Source: Salinicola halophyticus
GTDB taxonomy: Bacteria > Pseudomonadota > Gammaproteobacteria > Pseudomonadales > Halomonadaceae
Reading direction: 5' to 3'
DNA: 64,000 nucleotides
NCBI RefSeq assembly: GCF_003206695.1
Contig: NZ_PZJN01000003.1
Coordinates: forward strand, 331,323-395,322
The notes under the pieces were generated by a model. The model was not told the origin of the DNA. It did no database searches and saw nothing but the letters and a program-made list of their open reading frames with translations. The translations under genes and the position numbers were made by a program. Shown piece by piece: positions 29,245 through 37,691 of the stretch; position 1 is the first letter of the stretch; each line of letters begins with the position of its first letter.

Positions 29245-29844
29245 TCAACCACGGCGTTTCTGTTGGCGCTCACGATTGTTGGCCCGCGCCCGTTCGGACT
29301 TGCGCAGCATCACGAAGGTTGCGCCCAGACCGCCCTGATGGGCCGGCGCCGAACTGAACGCCTGAACCTGTTCCAACTGTTTCAACCAGTGGTTGAGATA
29401 GGAACGCACCACGTTGGACCGGCCATCGTCATCCCGCGAACGTCCGTGCACGATGAGAACGCTGCGCAGATCGTGCTCATAGGTGTCGCGGAGGAAGCCA
29501 AACACCGCACGACGGCATTCGATCACCGGCATGCGCAGAAGATGCAGACGTGCTTCGGCGGCATAGCCACCGTGACGCAGCCTTTCGAGCACCCCAATCT
29601 GGATGCCGTCGCGGCGGAACTCGATCGGATCGTGAGCGCCTAAAAGGTCGACGAACTCGTCGGACAGGAAGTCTCGCTGGTCGTCACCGGCCTGCTGCGC
29701 ACTGGCACGACGCGCCAGCTGGGCCTCCGACGGCGACGCTTGAGCCCGGGCGAGCGCGGCCTTGTCGCGCCCTTTTCTAAGAGGCTGCACATCGTTACCC
29801 AAAGCATCACGGAACGCCTGGTGGTCGTTGGTCGCGTGACTCAT
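29245..29844 (-). CDS. Smr-domain protein (SmrA/YdaL type) with altered core motif
   Basis: Protein of 199 residues. A charged N-terminal part (DVQPLRKGRDKAALARAQ) precedes an Smr domain at about residues 85-190. The domain retains VLIVHGRSR and GGLGATFVML. The usual LDLHG/LDLHR motif reads LHLLRM here, so the Asp and His that contribute to nuclease activity in other Smr proteins are replaced. The start at 29844 has a GGAGG ribosome binding site; the frame stays open upstream through a tandem repeat. The family acts in RNA or DNA cleavage; activity here is uncertain. Confidence 0.85.
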   Translation of the reverse strand: MSHATNDHQAFRDALGNDVQPLRKGRDKAALARAQASPSEAQLARRASAQQAGDDQRDFLSDEFVDLLGAHDPIEFRRDGIQIGVLERLRHGGYAAEARLHLLRMPVIECRRAVFGFLRDTYEHDLRSVLIVHGRSRDDDGRSNVVRSYLNHWLKQLEQVQAFSSAPAHQGGLGATFVMLRKSERARANNRERQQKRRG

Positions 29845-29983
29845 GATGGCTTTCCTCCGTCGATACCTCATTGGTGCTTCGACTTCAAATGCTAGCACGG
29901 GGTTCGGGAGCTCGATCAACGGCGTGTCGTTTCTTCTCCAGCGCTGCGCCGTCTGCACATTGTGTATGCTGGCAGCAGTGCTT

Positions 29984-30031
29984 CTTGAAACGTCTCTTGA
30001 ATCGTCTCTCGAAACGTCTTTCGACACGCCT
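29984..30031. repeat. 12-bp tandem repeat, four copies
   Basis: CTTGAAACGTCT, CTTGAATCGTCT, CTCGAAACGTCT and TTCGACACGCCT stand in perfect 12-bp phase. The array lies in the divergent gap between the Smr gene and the gamma-glutamylcyclotransferase-like gene. Confidence 0.9.
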
Positions 30032-30063
30032 ACCCAGCTTCTCCACCTAGATCAGGGTCTTTC

Positions 30064-30522
30064 ATGACAAGACGTCTTCTCATCGGGTTTTTCGTCCTGC
30101 TGATCACGGCGATCGCCATTGGCGGCGGATATTTCTGGTATACCTTCATGAGCCCCTACGGCTACCAGCCCGCGGAAACCGCGGTCATCGACGACCGGGT
30201 GCCGGAGCAGGACGTTTTCGTCTACGGCACTCTGCGCTATGACTGGTTGCGCTGGGTCATCATGGGAACGCCGGCTGACACGCGCGATGCCACGTTGAAG
30301 GGATACCGCCGGCAGGATCTCGACATTCTGCCGCAGGCGGACGCCGAGGTGCCGGGGGAAGTGCTGACGGTCAGTCCCGATGCCCTGGAAGCCTTGGATC
30401 GTTACGAACGACTGGGAATTCGCTATACCCGGGAGAGCGTCAAGCTCGAAGACGGCACCATCGCCTGGGTCTATCGGCGCATCCCGGAACAGGCCGCGCC
30501 GCCGCGGCGCAGCCGTGATTGA
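30064..30522 (+). CDS. Gamma-glutamylcyclotransferase-like (AIG2) protein, membrane-anchored
   Basis: Protein of 152 residues. An N-terminal hydrophobic helix (residues 5-25, IGFFVLLITAIAIGGGYFWY) acts as anchor or uncleaved signal. A small GGCT/AIG2 beta-barrel follows with the substrate-binding VFVYGTLRYD. The segment ALEALDRYERLG carries the region of the catalytic Glu. Family members form 5-oxoproline from gamma-glutamyl compounds or cleave related bonds. The membrane anchor places the domain probably in the periplasm, which is unusual for GGCT. Substrate unknown. Confidence 0.8.
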   Translation: MTRRLLIGFFVLLITAIAIGGGYFWYTFMSPYGYQPAETAVIDDRVPEQDVFVYGTLRYDWLRWVIMGTPADTRDATLKGYRRQDLDILPQADAEVPGEVLTVSPDALEALDRYERLGIRYTRESVKLEDGTIAWVYRRIPEQAAPPRRSRD

Positions 30523-30618
30523 GGCTGTGTCGCCATAACCGCTACAATGCGGGTCCGATAACGTCGCGCTAGCATGGCCGGGATTAAGATGGCCCTTGTT
30601 GAAATGGCCCGCGCTGAT

Positions 30619-30677
30619 AGATGCCGTGACGACAGATGCCGTGCTGACAAGCCCGCGCGAATAGATCTCGTGCTGAC
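30619..30677. repeat. 15-bp degenerate tandem repeat, four copies
   Basis: AGATGCCGTGACGAC, AGATGCCGTGCTGAC, AAGCCCGCGCGAAT (one base short) and AGATCTCGTGCTGAC follow one another directly. The array ends 22 bases before the ArsC-like start. Confidence 0.85.
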
Positions 30678-30699
30678 AGAACAAGGTTATGCCTCACCG

Positions 30700-32109
<1,410 letters not shown>

Positions 32110-32113
<4 letters not shown>

Positions 32114-33360
32114 GACCATCCAGCGTACTGATTCTGGCCATGCTGGTACTCAGCGTGGCCAGCAATCTGTTGGGCTGGCCAATCTGGCCGGCGGCAATAC
32201 TGGCTTGGCTGGCCACGCTTAGGCTGTTCCGCAAGCTGCCACGAACCTCGCGTCGCCAGGCCGGAACCCTGTTCGGCGCCGGCCTGCTGCTATGGGCGGT
32301 GGCGCTGATACGCGGCACACCCTATCCCCTGCTGCATGCCCTGACCATCAACCAGTCACTGCTGATGATGTTTGCCGGGGTCAGCTTTCTGACCATGGCG
32401 ACACCACCGACCGATAGCGACGATCAGCGCTCGGGCAGCATGCTCGGCACGATGCTTGGCGCACATCTGTTCGGTGCCGCGATCAATCTGTCGGTGGTCT
32501 TCCTGTTTGGCGAGCGGATGCAGCGCGACGGCAAGCTGACCCGCTCGCAGGCGCTCATCGTCGGGCGTGGTTTCACCGCCGCAGCCGCCTGGTCCCCTTT
32601 CTTCGTCGCCATGGGCGTCGCCCTGACCTACGCCCCGGGGCTCGACTATCTGAGCCTGCTCCCGTGGGGGCTGTTGGCGGCGGCTCTGCTGCTCGCGCTC
32701 AACTGGATCGACATCCGGCGATTGAACGCCCCTTTCGTCGGCTACCCGATCGGGAAAAGTGCGCTGCTGATGCCTTGTATACTGGCCGTCGTAGTCATCG
32801 CATTGCATCTGTGGCGACCCGATCTCTCCATTCCGCTGATCATCGCCATCGTCGCGCCAGTGTTCTCGTTTCTGCTGATGCCACGCGATCATCGACGTGA
32901 CCGGATGCGCCATCAGTTCACCCATGGGCTACAGCGACTGGCACCCCAGTTCGCCCTGTTTCTGGGTGCCGGCGTCATCTCGACGGGGCTAGCCGCCCTG
33001 TTGGCCAGTCTGCCTGACGGGCTCGATCTGCCGATCGATCATTTCGGCCACTGGCAGGCTTGGTTTGCGCTGGGCGTGATCGTGGTGATCTCCTTTACCG
33101 GCATTCATCCGCTGATCGGCATCGCGACGCTGGCGCCGCTGATCGCCCCGCTGCATCCCGATCCCACCCTGCTCGGCATGCTGTTTCTGATGTGCTGGGC
33201 GCTGGGAACCGGTAGCAGCCCACTGTCAGGCAGCAACCTGGCCATCTGCGTGCGCTACCAGATTGCCGTGCGCGACATGCTGCGCTGGAATCTGCCCTAT
33301 GCCATTCTCGGCTGGTGCTGTTGCGGGCTGGTGCTGGCGCTTCACGCGGCCCTTGGCTAA
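32110..33360 (+). CDS. Polytopic membrane protein, transporter-like, family unrecognised
   Basis: About 416 residues, starting at a GTG that overlaps the DUF2069 stop. I count roughly eleven or twelve hydrophobic segments. Two repeat-like regions stand out: LTINQSLLMMFAGVSFLTMA in the first half, and FTGIHPLIGIATLAPLI with GTGSSPLSGSNLAICVRY in the second. The GSSPLSGSN stretch, followed by an amphipathic segment, recalls substrate loops of ion-coupled anion and dicarboxylate carriers, but I cannot assign a family. Its coupling to WrbA and DUF2069 suggests shared expression, not necessarily shared function. Confidence 0.75.
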
Positions 33361-33415
33361 TCCCACGTCGACCCGGAGCAGCGATACGCCGGGCCAAGGT
33401 GATGAGCGGAGCCAA

Positions 33416-33446
33416 AGACCGCTACCAGAGACCGCTACCAGAGACC
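33416..33446. repeat. 13-bp tandem repeat, 2.4 copies
   Basis: AGACCGCTACCAG is repeated exactly at 33416-33428 and 33429-33441, and begins again (AGACC) at 33442-33446. It lies between the membrane protein stop and pdxH. Confidence 0.9.
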
Positions 33447-33550
33447 AAAATCAGGGGATGAGCCTAATGACTAAGAGCCGGGGGCATCATCACCGTGCTC
33501 GGTCAGGCTACAATGGTCACCATTCATAGCGTACGCATGGAGAATCACTG

Positions 33551-34198
33551 ATGAGCGACCTCGCCGGTATGCGACGGGATTACGAAGGCGAAGCCCTGGC
33601 GCCGGAAAATACCCCCGACACGCCACTTCCCCTGTTCGAGGATTGGCTGAACCAAGCCATCGAAAGTGAAGGGTTGGACGCCAACGCCATGACCCTGGCG
33701 ACGGTCGACAGCGAGGGGCATCCCCACGCCCGTGTGGTGTTGCTGAAAGGTTTCGACCCGCAGGGTTTCCGCTTCTATACCAATTATCAGAGCCAGAAAG
33801 GCAACGAGCTCGCCCACGTGCCCAATGCCGCGGTCGTATTCTGGTGGCCCGCTTTGCAGCGGCAGGTCAGGGTCGAGGGCAGCGTGGAAAAGGTAGATGT
33901 TCAGCAGTCTGACGACTATTTCTCCAGCCGCCCTCGCAAGAGCCAGCTGGCCGCCTGGGTTTCGCAGCAAAGCGTCGAGATTCCCAACCGGGACTGGATG
34001 CAAGAACGCCTGGCACGCTTCGAGCAGGTCTACACCGACCAGCCGGTCGAACGGCCGCCGCACTGGGGCGGATATCTGCTCGTGCCGCAGACGATCGAGT
34101 TCTGGCAGGGGCAGCGCAGCCGTCTGCATGATCGCGTGCGCTACACCCGTCGAGACAGCCAGGCCACCGAATGGCATCGCACCCGTCTGGCGCCGTGA
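33551..34198 (+). CDS. pdxH: Pyridoxamine 5'-phosphate oxidase
   Basis: FMN enzyme of 215 residues that oxidises pyridoxine and pyridoxamine phosphates to PLP. Recognisable parts: MTLATVDSEGHPHARVVLLK, FDPQGFRFYTNYQSQKGNEL for FMN and substrate binding, and the C-terminal PPHWGGYLLVPQTIEFWQGQ plus RLHDRVRYTR with the conserved Arg/His that hold the phosphate. GGAG lies about 10 bases ahead of the ATG. A 15-bp tandem array fills the gap to the convergent betaine-binding protein gene. Confidence 0.96.
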   Translation: MSDLAGMRRDYEGEALAPENTPDTPLPLFEDWLNQAIESEGLDANAMTLATVDSEGHPHARVVLLKGFDPQGFRFYTNYQSQKGNELAHVPNAAVVFWWPALQRQVRVEGSVEKVDVQQSDDYFSSRPRKSQLAAWVSQQSVEIPNRDWMQERLARFEQVYTDQPVERPPHWGGYLLVPQTIEFWQGQRSRLHDRVRYTRRDSQATEWHRTRLAP

Positions 34199-34230
34199 CG
34201 GCCTTCGGGAAACCTGCTCGACGTGCCAGT

Positions 34231-34335
34231 CTGTGGCTTCTCAGACTGAGGTTTCCGAGCCCGTGGCTTCCTGAACTGAGATCTCTGAGGCAGTGATCTC
34301 CGAGGCTACGGTTTCCCGAACTGAGATTTCCAAGC
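34231..34335. repeat. 15-bp degenerate tandem array, seven copies in perfect phase
   Basis: The units are CTGTGGCTTCTCAGA, CTGAGGTTTCCGAGC, CCGTGGCTTCCTGAA, CTGAGATCTCTGAGG, CAGTGATCTCCGAGG, CTACGGTTTCCCGAA and CTGAGATTTCCAAGC. There are no insertions or deletions between units although the bases vary. The array fills the space between the convergent pdxH and the betaine-binding protein genes, just ahead of their shared terminator. Confidence 0.95.
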
Positions 34336-34347
34336 CCAGAACGCAAA

Positions 34348-34373
34348 ACGCCCGGCCATCATGACCGGGCGTT
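34348..34373. terminator. Bidirectional terminator between pdxH and the betaine transporter
   Basis: AACGCCCGG (34348-34356) pairs with CCGGGCGTT (34365-34373). CTTTT follows on the plus strand, and the minus strand reads GCGTTTTGCG after the stem. It serves both convergent units. Confidence 0.8.
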
Positions 34374-34398
34374 CTTTTGGGATTGACGCGGGGCTGCG

Positions 34399-35283
34399 TT
34401 AGTCGGCAGTACCGTCAGTCCATTCGGCGACGACATCGGGATGCTCGTCGACCCACTTCTTGGCGTTCTCGTAAGGATCCGAACCGTCTTTCTGGTTCAT
34501 GAGCATGACTTCGCCCATCTGATCCGGCGTCCAGTTGAAATTGTCGAGAATCGCATAGGCTTGCGGCATCTCGTCCTTCAGGCCCTTATGCACGACGGTG
34601 CTGATGTGCTCGGCATCGCCATAGGCCTTCTTCGGATCGTCGAGATACTTGAGATCCCAGCGCGCGAACATCCAGTGCGGCGTCCAGCCGGTCACCACGA
34701 TGTCCTCGTGATTCTTGACCGCATCGGCCAGCGCCGAAGTCATGGCGGCACCGCTGCTCGACTGCAGCTGCAGCTTGTCGATGCCGTATTCGTCGATGGC
34801 ATCTTCGGTCTGTGACATCAGGCCCGCGCCCGGATCGATCCCCACAATCTTGCCGTCGAATTCATCGGCGTGATCGTTTAGCTGATCGATCGAGTCGATA
34901 TCGGTGTATTCCGGTACGACCAGCCCAAGCTTGGTCCCTTCCAGGTTGGGGCCGAGATCTTCGACATCATCCTGAACTTTCTTGAGATAGTCGCCGTGCG
35001 TGGTCGGAAGCCAGGCAGCCACGATGGCGTCGGCATCGCCGGTTCCCACGGCCTGCCACATCACGGCGGCACCCAGAGAGTTCATTTCGACGTCGTACCC
35101 CTGTTCTTCGAGTACGGCGCGAATCACGTTGGTGGAAGCGACTTCGGATGCCCATTCGACGTAGGCCAGCTTGATGGTTCCCTTGTCGTCCTGGGCCTGG
35201 GCGACACCGGCGGTCATGCTGATGCCGGCGGCCATCATCAAGGCGCCATAGCGAACGGCTTGCGACATTACGTTACGTGTCAT
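34399..35283 (-). CDS. Glycine betaine/proline-type ABC transporter substrate-binding protein
   Basis: OpuAC/ProX-like periplasmic protein of 294 residues. A signal peptide is cleaved near GVAQAQDD. The mature part begins GTIKLAYVEWASEVASTNVI, as in OpuAC proteins. It shows a Trp-containing ligand pocket: VMWQAV, then AAWLPTTHGDYL and VVTGWTPHWMFARWDLKYLD. It delivers betaine-type osmoprotectants to the permease encoded upstream. The 177-base gap between permease and this gene holds a 15-bp tandem array, so the binding protein could be expressed separately. The operon order is ATPase, permease, binding protein. Confidence 0.93.
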   Translation of the reverse strand: MTRNVMSQAVRYGALMMAAGISMTAGVAQAQDDKGTIKLAYVEWASEVASTNVIRAVLEEQGYDVEMNSLGAAVMWQAVGTGDADAIVAAWLPTTHGDYLKKVQDDVEDLGPNLEGTKLGLVVPEYTDIDSIDQLNDHADEFDGKIVGIDPGAGLMSQTEDAIDEYGIDKLQLQSSSGAAMTSALADAVKNHEDIVVTGWTPHWMFARWDLKYLDDPKKAYGDAEHISTVVHKGLKDEMPQAYAILDNFNWTPDQMGEVMLMNQKDGSDPYENAKKWVDEHPDVVAEWTDGTAD

Positions 35284-35383
35284 CGACTTTCCCCTTCTTG
35301 TGGTTTGCGTACCGCTACCGATGCTGCCGGCGAAACGCTGGCAGCATCGGGCTCCTGCTCTTCAATCTCTAACACTTCAAACT

Positions 35384-35458
35384 CTGGCTTTCTGGACCCT
35401 GGCTTTCGGGGCCCTGGCTTTCGGGACTCTGGCCTTTGAGAATCTGACGCTGCTTTAT
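35384..35458. repeat. 15-bp degenerate tandem array between betaine permease and binding-protein genes
   Basis: CTGGCTTTCTGGACC, CTGGCTTTCGGGGCC, CTGGCTTTCGGGACT and CTGGCCTTTGAGAAT are in perfect phase. A weaker fifth unit, CTGACGCTGCTTTAT, ends 2 bases from the permease stop at 35461, and weaker upstream units reach back to about 35354. Copies 2 and 3 are nearly identical. Confidence 0.92.
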
Positions 35459-35460
35459 GC

Positions 35461-36303
35461 TTATTTCGTTTTCTTTTTACCGCTGAAAGACTGCGTCAGG
35501 CGGTCCAGCAACATCGCCATGATCACGACCGCGATACCGGCTTCGAAACCCTCGCCGGGGCGCAAGCGCTGGATCGCGCGCCACACTTCGCTACCCAGGC
35601 CGTTGGCGCCGATCATCGCCGCGATCACGACCATCGACAGCGCCAGCATGATGGTCTGGTTGATACCGCCCATCAGTGTCGGCAGCGACAGTGGCAACTG
35701 AACCTTGACCAGCTTCTGGCTACGCGTGGAGCCATAGGCATCCGCCGCCTCGATCAGGTCTTTCGGCACCTGCCGAATCCCGAGAGTGGTAAAGCGGATC
35801 GCCGGCGGCATCGAGAAGATCACCGTGGCGAAGATGCCGGATACCGAGCCGATGCCGAAAAACGGAATGGCTGGAATCAGGTAGACGAACGCCGGCATCG
35901 TCTGCATGAAATCGAGAATGGGCATGATCACCCGATAGAAGCGATCGGATATCGCTGCCAGAATTCCCAGCGGCAGCGCGATCACGATGGCGATCAAAGT
36001 GGCGATGACCACCAGAGTCAGCGTCTGGATCATCGGATCCCAGAGACCCAGATTCCAGATCAGGCCCAAGCCCAGCAAGGCGCCGATCGCCAGACGACGA
36101 CCGCCGACTTTCCAGCACAGCAGCGCGACCAGCAAGATCAGCGCCCATTCAGGCAACCACATCAAACCGTCGTTGAGCAAATTGATGCCGGCCTGCGTCC
36201 CCCGGGAAATCGCCCGGGTCACGCCGGAAAATTCGGTGGTCAGAAAGTCGAGTCCGCTCTCGATCCAGTCGCCCAGCGGAATTCTTGGAATATCGAAATC
36301 CAT
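35461..36303 (-). CDS. Glycine betaine ABC transporter permease (ProW/OpuAB type)
   Basis: Inner-membrane permease of 280 residues. The N-terminus lies outside the core (MDFDIPRIPLGDWIESGLDF). The binding-protein-dependent domain holds about six helices, with DFMQTMPAFVYLIPAIPFFG and the EAA loop LIEAADAYGSTRSQKLVKVQ. Both segments are diagnostic of ProW-type permeases. Its start codon shares one base with the ATPase stop (TGATG), so translation is coupled. The C-terminus ends LDRLTQSFSGKKKTK. Confidence 0.95.
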   Translation of the reverse strand: MDFDIPRIPLGDWIESGLDFLTTEFSGVTRAISRGTQAGINLLNDGLMWLPEWALILLVALLCWKVGGRRLAIGALLGLGLIWNLGLWDPMIQTLTLVVIATLIAIVIALPLGILAAISDRFYRVIMPILDFMQTMPAFVYLIPAIPFFGIGSVSGIFATVIFSMPPAIRFTTLGIRQVPKDLIEAADAYGSTRSQKLVKVQLPLSLPTLMGGINQTIMLALSMVVIAAMIGANGLGSEVWRAIQRLRPGEGFEAGIAVVIMAMLLDRLTQSFSGKKKTK

Positions 36304-37505
36304 CAGTGTTCTCCCGTCTGCGCCAGTTGTTCGAGTACGGCACCCTTGACCACCACGCCGAGCAGCCGCTGCTCGTCATCGATGACCGCCACGGGAAAAC
36401 TCTTGCCCTTGAACATCGGATACAGCGTTGCCAGCGGTTCTTCCGGACCCACGTGAGGGAAATCCGTCACCACCAGATCACGAATCGTATCCTTGCCGGC
36501 CTTGGCCGCTTCCTCGACGCTTTCCGCCTCCAGAATCCCCAGCAGCTTGCGCTCGCGATCGGTGACGTAGATCGAATCCAGCGAGTTCTCGCTCATCTTG
36601 CGCAGCACCGTACGCGGGCCGTCATCATGACGGGCCGTGGCACGAACCGGGCGCATCACCCGACGGGCCGTGACGACGCGGGAGCGATCGACGCCTTCGG
36701 TGAAACGCGCCACATAGTCATCGGCGGGGTTCGTCAGCACCTCTTCCGGCGTGCCGATCTGCACGATTTCGCCATCCCGCAGCAGAATGATGCGGTCGCC
36801 GATATTGAGCGCTTCGTCGAGATCGTGGGTGATGAAAATCGTGGTCTTCTTCATGCGGTGCTGCAGCTCGATCAGCTCCTGCTGCATGTCACGCCGGATC
36901 AGCGGGTCGAGCGCGGAGAAGGCCTCGTCCATCAGCAGCACACTGGAGTCGTTGGCCAGCGCCCGGGCCAGCCCGACACGCTGTTGCATGCCGCCGGAAA
37001 GCTGGCTGGGATAGGCATGCTCCCAGCCGTCGAGTCCGACCTGCTTGAGCGAGTTCCTGGCTTTCTCGGCCCGTTCGGCCTTGGCGATTCCGCGAATCTC
37101 GAGTCCGTATTCGGCGTTCATCTGCACCGTGCGGTGCGGGAACAGCGCGAAGTTCTGGAACACCATCGAAAAATGCCGACGACGGCAGTGCAGCAGGGCT
37201 TTGTCGCTCAGCTGGGGGATGTTCTCCCCGCCGATGATGATGTCGCCTTCGGTCGGTTCGATCAGCCGGTTCAAGCAACGGATCAATGTCGACTTTCCGG
37301 AACCGGAAAGCCCCATGATGACCAGAAGCTCACCTTCGCGGACGTCGAAGTTGATGTTGGAGAGACCGAGCGTCTGCCCGGTTTTCTCGAGGATCTGGGC
37401 ACGATTGAGACCCTCGTCACGCAGCTTGAGCGCTTTCTTGGTGTCGTCGCCGAACACCTTGCTCAAGTTTCGCACTTGAATCTTGGTTTGCTGTGTGTCG
37501 GTCAT
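36303..37505 (-). CDS. Glycine betaine ABC transporter ATPase with CBS domains (ProV/OpuAA type)
   Basis: ATPase of 400 residues. Walker A is GLSGSGKST, the signature is LSGGMQQRVGLARAL, and Walker B is VLLMDEAFSALD. Residues 290-395 form two CBS domains, which in OpuA-type transporters sense ionic strength. The N-terminal extension KIQVRNLSKVFGDDTKKALK, then LRDEGLNRAQILEKTGQTLG, is typical of ProV. It is the first gene of the operon, with a promoter proposed at 37597-37631. The permease start overlaps its stop. Confidence 0.95.
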   Translation of the reverse strand: MTDTQQTKIQVRNLSKVFGDDTKKALKLRDEGLNRAQILEKTGQTLGLSNINFDVREGELLVIMGLSGSGKSTLIRCLNRLIEPTEGDIIIGGENIPQLSDKALLHCRRRHFSMVFQNFALFPHRTVQMNAEYGLEIRGIAKAERAEKARNSLKQVGLDGWEHAYPSQLSGGMQQRVGLARALANDSSVLLMDEAFSALDPLIRRDMQQELIELQHRMKKTTIFITHDLDEALNIGDRIILLRDGEIVQIGTPEEVLTNPADDYVARFTEGVDRSRVVTARRVMRPVRATARHDDGPRTVLRKMSENSLDSIYVTDRERKLLGILEAESVEEAAKAGKDTIRDLVVTDFPHVGPEEPLATLYPMFKGKSFPVAVIDDEQRLLGVVVKGAVLEQLAQTGEH

Positions 37506-37596
37506 GTCAGGCCTAGGTTGGCAAAGCAGAAGAAGTCCTCTACGACGTCGTTAAGACGCGTGTCGAACGGTATCTGTTAGTGTTATTAGGTTTCGC

Positions 37597-37631
37597 ATCA
37601 TACGGTTTTATCGATAACCCTTCAAACGACA
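37597..37631 (-). promoter_or_regulatory. Proposed promoter of the betaine transporter with shared osmolyte box
   Basis: Read on the minus strand, TTGAAG (37620-37625), 17 bases and TATGAT (37597-37602, five of six matches to consensus) form a sigma-70 promoter. The -35 lies inside TGTCGTTTGAAGG (37619-37631), identical to the box upstream of ectA. The transporter start is about 92 bases further on. Confidence 0.65.
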
Positions 37632-37691
37632 ATATCCTATAATTGAATGGGCGTTCAACTTCCATCACCCCTTCTTCTCCCTCGTTCACGT

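Noticed and set aside
33867-34346. Minus-strand frame with pentapeptide-like periodicity
   Set aside because: The periodicity comes from the 15-bp tandem array (five codons per unit), and the rest is antisense to pdxH. No ribosome binding site was seen.
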